A stretch of DNA of 64,000 nt from Zantedeschia hybrid cultivar. Lineage: Eukaryota; Streptophyta; Magnoliopsida; Alismatales; Araceae. Position numbers and translations under genes: made by a program. The stretch lies in the NCBI GenBank assembly GCA_030544215.1, contig JARZZO010000011.1, positions 51,519,587-51,583,586 on the forward strand, given 5' to 3'. Below the pieces are notes generated by a model. The model was given only the letters and a program-made list of their open reading frames with translations, did no database searches and had not been told where the DNA came from. Below, in pieces: positions 55,663-64,000 of the stretch (position 1 is the stretch's first letter; each line of letters starts with the position of its first letter).

Positions 55663-58402
55663 TGTAACGACCCGCCATCCTATGACCGGAGACCCGGTCA
55701 CTAAATGGATGTCGGCCCATTAACTGCGGGTTCACACCCGGATCTCACACAACACGTCTGGAGGAGTAAGTGCTAAACAAGATTAAATATAACAAACACA
55801 CGGACCACAAGGTAAGCAAGTGCGCAGGAAGGAGAATAACAATGTCCGTATACAGTCCAACAATAATTACATGTCCAACAATAAAATAAGTACAGGCAGA
55901 AGGAAATACAACAACATCGGGGCATACCCCGGAACTAAGACAGCTGCTGGTCCGCACACCAATAAGACACCACGCTTCCGCTCGCCTCGAGGTCCACACC
56001 TGAAACCGCAGGGAGTGAGCCACACCAGAAATGGGCTCAGTAGGGATCATCCGATCCCCTGCCTCCCACTCACACACCCACAAGTGTAACAACAGGAATA
56101 TATGGCAATTAAAGTAAAGCAGTAAACACAACACCCAACTCTGATGTGAAACGCACGGTAAGCAGTGTAACAAGAACCACACCAAGTAACCCGAAGAACT
56201 CAACACAGAGTCACGACTCACAGTCAAAGTCCACGAAGCGACTAAACCACACTGTCGACCGAAGTCGAACGTCGCCTCCCAACACTACCACTACTCACGC
56301 CTGTCCACCCCTACAGTGTTCCGGGGCACTGTAGGGTGAGGCAGTGAGTCAAACTAGGACTAGCTGAACTCAGTGTACCGCCACTGCCAGCTACGTGTGC
56401 ACACAAGCAGTCTAGACTACTGTCCTACCACCGGATTGCCTCCACGCTAGGCCTCAGCGCTTCAGGAGGGCCCTGGGGACCGGCGAACCCCCGTCAAGCC
56501 GAAGCTACAGGAACTACCCACAAACCCAACTCTCCCGGGCTGCGTCAGGCCAAGGGCTATAGGTACCACTCGTAACCTTGATCAAAGGTCACATCAGGCC
56601 CACTGGCTAAAGGGTAAACCAACTCCCACCAGTAACACCACCAGCTCCACAGCAGGAAACACGCCAGAAGCTGTCACGTCAACCAAGGGAAACCCCGACC
56701 CGCTGAGACCAAACAGCAACCCCTCGGATAGCACACCAGCTGCTCCGGCCCGACGGGCTCAAGGTGGTTCTGTTTGTCTCAGCCAAGGGTAAAACACAAC
56801 GTGCACCACACCACAAACACCATGACCCTGTCCCCATCGGTCCATGGTGACAACGTAAACCACAGTTATCACGGTCCATATTCGCATAGCACAAACACAC
56901 AAATAATCATGATTCCATTCGTACAGTAAACCTCAGTCTCAGTATATAGTTAAGGCACACACGCACACACCGGTGATGCAATTCCACTCACACAAAAGTC
57001 CCCGTCTCAGTATACAACCCACAGCATGCTTTAGAACCATCCCACCGTGAAACATGCATAAAATAACAGCATTAAGCATTCCTGTCTTGAATCGCGTCGA
57101 CCAAGGTCGACGCCATTCAAGACCCTTAGACAGGTTTATTAAAAGCCCGATTTATCCTTAAAATGCGTCCACCAGTGAAGCCGCCATTTAAAACACGTCT
57201 GGGTGCCCCGACGCCATTCAACCCAGAAATCCAGATTTACAGACCCTTAAACGGGGGCATTTCCTGCCTAAATGGCGTCATGATGGCCCGACGTCCTTCA
57301 GAAAGGCGTCGTCCATCCATGACGTCATTTAGCGCCGAACCCCTAACTCAGGAAACCTAAAACATGGAGGTTTCTGCGCTAAAACGCGTCGTGCTGACCG
57401 GACGTCTTTCGGAAAGGCGTCGACCCAGCCCGACGCCATTTAGCGCCAGAAACCAGGTTTCCTGGCTCGACCCGAGGGCTTCACCCTTGAACCCCGGGCA
57501 CCCCGAAAATCCCAAAATCAAAGGGGAGAGGAGGGAAACTCAACCACACAAGCATGCCTACGAAAACACGATCATAAACACCATCGTTCCCTCAAGAAAA
57601 CCCCCTAAACATGCTCAATCTAGCCCCACACACGCCACATTACGTCGAAAGCAACGAGCACACATGCAAGGTTTCGTCCCCCTACCGGTTCTCGAACTCC
57701 GCCAAGCTCCGTGCCGCCGTCCCGCCGCACCGCACACCGCCGCCGGTACCCTCGAGGACGCCGCCACTCCGCCGGGACGTCGGCCGCCGTCCGGAGAAGG
57801 GAACGCCGCGAAGGAGGTGGTGGTGGTAGAGGTGAGAGGTAGGGAAGCTATGGAGTAGTTGGAAGAGGAAGAAGAGGAAGGGGAGGGAGGAAAATCGCCG
57901 GAGAGGGCGGAGAGAGCGAAGAGAGAGAGAGTGAAGGTGAGAATGAGGGAAAGAAGGGGAGGCTCGCGGGGTCAACCAGAATTCCTCTAAAACGCGTCGA
58001 TCGAGGCAGACGCCATTCAGTCTGACAGGACGGCCGTACTGACACCGCTCTGAAACGCGTCGCCCACCGCGGACGCCGTTCAGACGACAAGACAGGCCGT
58101 ACTGACAACGCTCTGGCGCCGCACCCTGACACCGCAGGTGTCGCAGTCTGAAATGCGTCGACCAAGCTGGACGCCGTTCAGACAAATCTGACAGGGCCGT
58201 ACTCTCGCGGCCCGAAACCCGCCCACGTGGCGCAACAACCGACAGACCCTAAATGGCGTCCACACAACCTGACGCCTTTTGAAAGGCGTCGAGCGGTGCT
58301 GACGCCATTCAGTCAGCAATCTCAAGACCCCTCCAGGGTCCAAACCAGGGGATCCGGCCCGAACCCGACCCGAATACAGAACCCGAAATCTCGGTCATTA
58401 CA
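55663..58402 (-). repeat. 5' LTR of a minus-strand gypsy element, 2.74 kb
   Basis: On the minus strand it starts TGTAATGACC (58402) and ends GGGTCGTTACA (55663), next to a primer site and gag. It is GC-rich. The hairpin series lies in its first 1.3 kb. A purine-rich block is at about 57840-57960. Short frames on either strand are compositional. The right flank is a copia LTR fragment. Confidence 0.8.
57080..58320. repeat. Hairpin series GCGTC-N10-GACGC, right LTR copy
   Basis: About eleven copies, at about 57089, 57165, 57200, 57285, 57306, 57389, 57416, 57995, 58055, 58155, 58253 and 58286. The outer arm bases extend to GAATGGCGTC with GACGCCATTC in the best copies. The loop is ten bases in each one I counted and its sequence differs in nearly all. 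Confidence 0.88.
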
Positions 58403-58478
58403 ATATTAATAAATGAACGAGATTTACATAGTCAGATTGGCTTGTAGGTCACCTAAAACTAACAATCTCTCACTTGGA

Positions 58479-59318
58479 CTAAAGCCAATCACCTTTATAC
58501 AGTAAGCCTATAGACTATAGGTGACACTCAAACACAATTTGTGTCAATGGCTTTGTCAGTGGATCTGCTACATTGTCGACGGATGGAACTCTTTCCACTA
58601 CTACATCTCCTCTGGATATTATTTCTCTGATAAGATGAAAGCGCCTCAGAATCTGCTTCGATTTCTGATGAGACCGCGGCACTTTCGCTTGCACAATCGC
58701 TCCATTGTTGTCGCACAACAGCGGAACAGGTTCAGAGATACTGGGAACTACGCCGAGGTCGGTGATGAATTTCTTCAACCACACTGCTTCCTTGGCGGCT
58801 TCAGCTGTAGCGATGTACTCAGCTTCAGTCGTCGAATCTGCAGTGGTTACTTGCTTGGAACTCTTCCAGCACACTGTGCCTCCGTTCAAAGTAAACACGA
58901 ATCCAAATGTAGACTTGCTATCATCTGGATCCGACTGGAAACTCGAGTCAGTAAAGTCTCGCAGCTTCAAGTCACCTCCTTCATAGACAAGAAACATATC
59001 CTTAGTTCTTTTCAAGTACTTAAGGATACATTTCACTGCCTTCCAGTGCTCTTCGCCTGGATCAGCCTGAAATCTGCTCGTAACAGTTAGAGCAAATGCA
59101 ACATCAGGCCGTGTACATAGCATGGCATACATGATAGATCCTATGGCAGAGGCATAGGGTATTCTATCCATGAATACCCTCTCATCAGGAGTCTTAGGAG
59201 ACTGCTCCTTTGAGAGACTAATTCCATGTCTCATCGGTATGAGACATCTCTTGGAATTTTCCATGTCAAACCTTTTGACTATGGTATCTATGTACAAGAA
59301 TTGGGTCATGCCAAGCAT
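58479..59318 (-). pseudogene. copia RT end and RNase H
   Basis: Open for 267 codons: MRHGISLSKEQSPK, TRPDVAFALTVTSR, DFTDSSFQSD, CWKSSKQVTTADSTTEAEYI and VADPLTKPL. A TAG at 58515-58517 precedes the natural end (58479-58481) by 12 codons. It is better preserved than the 7860 copy. Confidence 0.87.
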
Positions 59319-59399
59319 CCTCTTTGATGTATCTCTATAGATCTATATTCCCAATACGTAGGATGCTTCTCCCAAATCCTTCATGGAGAAGTTTCTTGA

Positions 59400-60020
59400 C
59401 AGCCAAATCTTTACTGATCACATCATAGCTACATCATTCCCAATGAGTAGTATGTCATCTACGTAAAGAACTAAGAAAGTGACTACACTCCCACTGATCT
59501 TTTTATACACACAAGGCTCATCTTCATTCTTAATGAAGTCATAAGACTTGACAACCTCGTCAAATCTTATGTTCCAGCTCCGGGAAGCTTGCTTCAGTCC
59601 ATAAATGGACCTCTGAAGCTTGCACACTTTATCTGGAGATTCTTTGGATGTGAAACATTCTGGTTGTATCATATACACCTCTTCCTCAAGGTTACCGTTG
59701 AGGAAGGCAGTCTTCACATCCATCTGCCAGATCTCATAATCAAAATGTGCAGCAATGGCGATTAAAACTCTGATCGACTTTATCATGGCAACTGGTGAGA
59801 AAGTCTCGTCATAGTCAATTCCTTTCCTTTGACGATATCCCTTTGCCACCAACCTTGCCTTATAATTGTCGATCCGTCCATTAACACTGATCTTTCTTTT
59901 AAATATCCGCTTGAAACCGATGGGTATAATGCCCTCGGGCAAGTCCTCCAAGTTCCAAAATTGGCTGGTGTACATGGACTGGATTTCTGAGTTCATGGCT
60001 TCTCGTCATTTCCCGGCTTC
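59400..60020 (-). pseudogene. copia reverse transcriptase
   Basis: The frame 59996-59418 has GRIDNYKARLVAKGY, GIDYDETFSPVAMIKS, MDVKTAFLNGNLEEEVYMIQ, YGLKQASRSWN and the catalytic YVDD. It ends in a stop after GNDVAMM; the next domain is in another frame. Of the two copia copies, this RT is the more intact. Confidence 0.9.
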
Positions 60021-60059
60021 TGGGCCTTCTATGGCCTCCTGATAGGTTTTAGGATCATC

Positions 60060-60773
60060 ATCCTTATTATATTCTACCTTAGACTCACCTTCAGCGATAT
60101 GTCCCACATATCGTTCGGGTAGTCTAGGTAATCTACCAGATCTACGAGGCTCATATGTGTGTACCTAAACAGATTCAGGAACTGATATCTCGTCTGATGA
60201 TAATGCAGCTGTTTGGGGATCTGGAACCTCTTCCAGTACTATTTTACTCCCACTGTCCTCCTGGAGAAGGTATTCCTCTTCCAGGAAGATAGTTTTCCTG
60301 GCGACAAACACATTTTGTTCACCAGGATGGTAAAAATAGTATCCAAAGGTTTCTTTTTGATATCCCACAAACCTACATTTATCAGTTCGTGATTCCAGCT
60401 TGTCTGGATCATGCATCTTTACATGAGCAGGACAACCCCAGACTTTAACATGTTTAAATTTTGGTTTCCTACCTTTCCATATCTCATATGGATTAGAGGC
60501 CACAGACTTGCTGGGTACTCTATTCAGTAGGTATGTTGTTGACTCTAGAGCATACCCCTAGAGGGACACTGGTAATCCCTAAAAGTTCATCATGGATCGC
60601 ACCATGTCCAACAAGGTGCGATTCCTCCTTTCTGATACACCATTCATCTGTGGTGTATATGGAGGGGTTAGTTGAGAAAAGATATCATTATCCTTTAAGA
60701 ATTGTGTGAAATTAGTACTCAAGTATTCTCCTCCTTGATCTGATCGAAGAGCTTTAATACTCTTTCCTAACGC
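60060..60773 (-). pseudogene. copia integrase, C-terminal part
   Basis: Minus-strand text includes KSIKALRSDQGGEYL, QMNGVSERRNRTLL, SVASNPYEIWKGRKPK, VWGCPAHVKMHDPDK and GYYFYHPGEQ. In-frame stops occur near 60558 and 60164. The N-terminal integrase, protease and gag are missing beyond 60773. Confidence 0.86.
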
Positions 60774-62262
60774 TGTAGGCGTCCGGAACGTCCCCCGCCG
60801 CGGGTGCGAGCTTCGGATGGGGGTTCCTCTCCGTTCGTCTTAGCACTGTGGCGATTTAAAGGGGGTTAGAAATAAAGTGTGATCGCCAGGAGCATTACCT
60901 CTCGGTCCCTGTGCTCCGCAGGATGGTGAGGATGTGATCGCGTTCTGTGGGAGCGAGAGATGTTGGTTCCTCCTTCCCTTCCTCCGGCCGGCCAGAGGAG
61001 GAGAGCCCGGTACTCTGCACGCGTGAAGGTGGTAAGGATCCCCTGAAAACAATAAACAAAACACAGAATAACCCGATTAGGAATATTTGGTGCAGGATCT
61101 ACTCATAAAGATGTAAAAACTAACTAAAATCAGTGGGAAACGCACCGGATGGGTGGTGGGGAGGGAAGGTGACCATATGTTATGGCCACCCACCTCCCGT
61201 TTTTTTTTAGAACCTCTGTGGGTGTAAGGATCACTAAGTCATCCTACGTGTATGCATGCAAATGAAGAGTAGTTGCGTGTGTGGAGAGTGGAGTGGTATT
61301 ACTAATGCAATGGAATGAATAAAAAAAAAGTAAAAGAGAGAAGTTAGAGAGGCAAGCCGGTTTCCAAATGTAGCCTGAGCCTTCCTCCTTGGAGTATCCT
61401 CGAGCTTCTCACCAGAAGGTCCCTTCCTCTTGGAATCCTCCTTAACCCCGAAGTCCTCCCACCTCTAGTCCTTCTTCTTCCGAAGTCCTTAACCCCCTGC
61501 TCGAGAGGATGTGGGGGGGTTTAAATAGGCGGAGGAAAAAAGGGGAAAAACAGGGGTCTAAATCCCCGTAAATCACCCTCCAACCAATGGGGAGTGGTCA
61601 AGGGTCGGAGGTAGTGGTCGCGGCAGTCGCCGGAGTGGGGAGTGGTCGGAGTAGTGGGGAACGAGGGCGGTGAGTGGAGGAGATCGTAGAGAAGACGGAG
61701 TCAAGGGGGTGGTTAAGGAGTGGACGGCCAGGTGACATGCCTTCCATTCTTGTGGTGGAAGGCGGCCCGGCTGGCCTTCGAAGGGGGTGGAAGGCGAGGG
61801 GTGGCCTTCGAAGGTGGTGGAAGGCAAGGGAGTTGGCCTTCCACGAAAAGGTAGTAAAAGTGAAAAAAATGTGGCTAAAACGGTGGAAGGCGAGGTAGCT
61901 GGCCTTCGAAGGGGGTAGAAGGCGGGGGGTGGCCTTCGAAGGTGGTGGAAGGCAAGGGGTGGCCTTCGAAGGTGGTGGAAGGCAAGGGAGTTGGCCTTCC
62001 ACGAAAAGGTAGTAAAAGGGTCAAAAGGGTGGAAGGCAAGGTGGCTGGCCTTCGAGAGTGATGGAAGGCGAGGGGTGGCCTTCGAAGGTGGTGGAAGGCA
62101 AGGGGGCTGGCCTTCCACGAAAAGGTGAAAAGGGTCGGGATCTGGTTGATGGGCCTGGCTAGTAGTGGGCTTAGATGGCTAAAATGAGGGGATTTTGGTG
62201 ATGACAGGCTAGTGATGGATTGGGTTCATGACCAAAAGGCCGGTCCAAAATCGGTGTCTACA
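60774..62262 (+). repeat. Candidate LTR of an element running off the right edge
   Basis: It starts TGTAGGCGTC, exactly where copia homology ends, and closes with GTGTCTACA; TGTAG and CTACA are inverted. The five bases before it are AACGC. The second LTR is not in the window, so this is inferred from the ends, from the interruption of copia, and from the leader and gene that follow. Confidence 0.5.
61738..62125. repeat. Array of GTGGAAGGC-N8/N10-GCCTTC hairpins
   Basis: Nine or more copies of GGTGGAAGGC, an 8- or 10-base loop and GGCCTTC(C/G)A. Perfect nine-base arms occur where the right half is GCCTTCCAC (for example near 61822 and 61976). Frames on both strands are open through the array and encode only Pro/Ser-rich repeats. 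Confidence 0.88.
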
Positions 62263-63511
62263 AATGCCCCTCTGGGACACCTGTTTTGCAGTGGAGTTGA
62301 ACGGAATGATAAACAGGTGTTCCGGAAATCGAAACTGATTTTGGACAGCCCGAAAAGGAGTGAGCTATCCCCAAGGATGATATGCGAATGCGGCAAGTGC
62401 GTGAAGGCTGGCTATTTGAGTTGCAAGAGTGGTTTAGGAAAAGGAACAAGGTTCAGTACTAGAGAATCACAGTCCGTGGGACCCCCGGGTGCTGGAACCG
62501 CGAGGCCTTGGCGTACCAGATTATAGTGATCTGGCCCAAGGGGATCTCGAGCATGAAAGGTGTAGGAGTGTGACTTGAAGAGCTCTCAACACAACGGGCG
62601 CGCGGTGGCCTGGCGCATCATGGGATCGCCAAGTGAGAGGTTCTCAAGCACACGTGCTGAAAAGCGGAAGAGGTCTTGCAATTCGAAGGGCTAACTGATA
62701 CACAACTGCCAGAATCACAGATCAGCGATGGGTTAAGCAAAGTGACGAATGATGGTCATTGCCCCTAGGGCGAGGATGAATGCTTATGCAAATGCATGCT
62801 GGGTTGAAATTAAAAATAAATTCCTAATGCAACTCCTAATGCAAACAGGAGGAACTTATTGGCCAATCGAATAACTTGGGGAATATAGACTCCTCATTGT
62901 TTTGTTTAAAGAGGAACTCAGAGCCTATACGCCCGAAGCTATTAGCCTCCTGTGTCTTTGATGCTACTTGCTTCGGATTCCCTGCAGCTGCAAGAACACA
63001 CATCAGCAATATTCACATATTCAATAATCTCAACATCACACATTGAATTGCAGGGAGTTAAGAAGCAAATGTTTCGTTTCGAGTCGAAGCCGATATGGAA
63101 GATATGGCTATTCTATCGGTAGAATGCCAATCCAATATGGCTTCGACTCGAATTCCATGATGAGCCATTAACTCATTTGATGAAGGTGGTCTCCTTCTTT
63201 GTGAGGTGAGGTTACCTCCTCGAAGAGAAGGGAGAAAGGCATCTTGTCCTCTTCGTGGATGGGCTTTTCCTTTAAGGTGGTAGAAGGCCAGGCGGCTTGC
63301 CTTCCACGAAAAGGTGAAAGGCCAGCTAGCTTGCCTTCCACTAAGTGGTGGAAGGCAAAAGGCATGCCGTCCACAAAAGGGGAAAGAAAAGGGATGTGGA
63401 TGCCTTTCTGTCTTTTGCGGAACGTGGAAAGAGTTTGAGATTATCCCGTGACAATTAAAAGGGCTGTTGTCGCGGGACCCTCTTCCAGAACTCCACTTTT
63501 CCTGTGCAAAG
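62263..63511 (+). other. Leader between the candidate LTR and the first gene
   Basis: The text begins AATGCCCCTCTGGGACACC. I could not identify a clear tRNA primer site. Short frames have no domain. More hairpin copies of the GTGGAAGGC type occur at 63268-63375. Confidence 0.45.
63268..63375. repeat. Second cluster of GTGGAAGGC-type hairpins
   Basis: Three copies: GTAGAAGGC-N10-GCCTTCCAC, GTGAAAGGC-N10-GCCTTCCAC and GTGGAAGGC-N9-GCCGTCCAC. It is 140 bp upstream of the gene at 63512 and outside the LTR. Confidence 0.85.
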
Positions 63512-64000
63512 ATGGCTTCATCTTCTACTCCTGCTACTGCAAGAGGGCCCGGAGTTCTGTCTGATGTGGATGGCCACCTGAGCAACCTGGTAGCCCGCGG
63601 ACAGGTACGCTAGGACCTTTATTTGCTCATCTTGCCTCTTCCTTCTCTTTGTTGATTCTTGGTTACCTTGCAGCCCCTCCCAAAGTTCCCCGATGCTAGG
63701 CATACCCGCAAATATGCCTGGCTCGCAGCCCTGTTGGAGGTGATAACATTGAGCATGAGAGTGTACATGCACCGATGGAACTTGACACGCTCCATCGTGT
63801 TTGCCAAGTGGTTTACCGCCATCCACTGGCACTGGGAAGGATTGGGCGCGTTGCTGGAGTTGTGGCATCCGGAGACCCACACCTTTGTGTTTAGGGAGTT
63901 CGAGGCAACAGTCTTGCTAGAGGAGGTGGAGACCTTCTATGGTTGGGAGGGCCTGGCCGCCTGTGATCCTTCTGGCTTGCCTTCGTGGGAAGAGACCTTC
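63512..64000 (+). CDS. Element-borne protein, PMD/DUF7745-like N-terminus (partial)
   Basis: Exon 1 (63512-63604) encodes MASSSTPATARGPGVLSDVD and 11 more residues. A 69-bp intron (63605-63673) with GTACG donor and TTGCAG acceptor keeps phase 0. Exon 2 (63674 onward) is open to the window end: LPKFPDARHTRKYAWLAALL, VFAKWFTAIHWHWEG, LLELWHPETHTFVFREF, VETFYGWEG. The W-P-x-T-H-x-F pattern followed by an LLEEVETFYG-like helix resembles plant mobile domain or DUF7745 proteins, which plant LTR elements often carry. This assignment is from pattern memory only. If the intron is not real, the frame breaks at 63612 (TAG). No function is proposed beyond association with the element. Confidence 0.5.

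Larger units (their letters stand above)
58403..60773 (-). mobile_element. Minus-strand copia relic, truncated at both ends
   Basis: It belongs to the same family as 7860-41836: the LTR start TGTTAG (58464 downward) is followed by matching ACCTACAAGCCAATCTGA, and the protein is clearly related along its length. The LTR is cut at 58403 by the gypsy LTR, and the 5' half is lost at 60773 where another LTR begins. Confidence 0.88.

Noticed and set aside
57080..58320. Repeat-spacer array similar to CRISPR or integron sites, given fixed arms and variable loops
   Set aside because: Distances between units are irregular, the host is a plant, and no associated enzyme is present; kept as a hairpin series.
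47906..58407. One gypsy element from 47911 to 58402 with a target duplication ATAGT/ATATT
   Set aside because: Only four of five bases match, and the left flank is not the continuation of the copia LTR found on the right.
61573..62118. Pro/Ser-rich minus-strand frames of 134 and 181 codons
   Set aside because: Translations of the GTGGAAGGC hairpin array in two frames at once.

Overview
The window is nuclear DNA of a flowering plant, and it is almost wholly made of nested and decayed transposable elements. I lean to a monocot, but nothing here proves it. The evidence is long LTRs, methionine- and aspartate-tRNA primer sites, plant Athila and Ty1/copia proteins, a PIF/Harbinger element, a LINE, a tRNA-derived SINE, and GT-AG introns. 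There is no bacterial gene organisation. The only host gene I can support lies at the left edge: two minus-strand exons (3780-3376 and 1833-1735) of a membrane-anchored, Cys-rich protein. From memory its motifs match the N-terminal part of a plant cyclophilin-like family. The remaining exons are not found in the window.

From 6 kb to 42 kb there is one nested structure. (1) An old minus-strand copia LTR (7625-7859 continuing at 41837-about 42665) was split by (2) a Ty1/copia element, 7860-41836, with decayed gag and pol. (3) The 3' LTR of that element was split by a PIF/Harbinger transposon, 15847-40508, with 16-bp terminal repeats and a CAA target duplication. It carries a Myb/SANT gene, a DDE transposase gene, a 275-bp tandem array and a LINE fragment. 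(4) Inside it sits an Athila-type Ty3/gypsy element, 24394-36112, with 1980-bp LTRs, a TAGGA target duplication and a nearly intact gag-pol interrupted by one in-frame amber codon. LTR divergence by eye (about 4% for the copia, about 0.9% for the Athila) agrees with the nesting order.

From 42 kb to 64 kb the window is a patchwork. It holds a tandem duplication, an AATCGATTA-rich tract, a SINE, LTR remnants of one gypsy family (47911-54740 and 55663-58402) with a truncated minus-strand gag, a 4.9-kb insertion full of hairpin motifs, a decayed minus-strand copia (58403-60773), and the left end of another LTR element (60774-64000) whose first gene starts at 63512.

The observation I think most deserves follow-up is that three unrelated LTR-type sequences on the right side each carry an array of inverted-repeat motifs with conserved arms, a nearly fixed loop length and variable loop sequence. 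These are GCGTC-N10-GACGC (about 20 copies, loop 10 in every copy I checked), GAGTCTGCGC-N6-GCGCAGACTC (about 193-bp period), and GTGGAAGGC-N8/N10-GCCTTCCAC. Arm changes are sometimes compensated on the other side.
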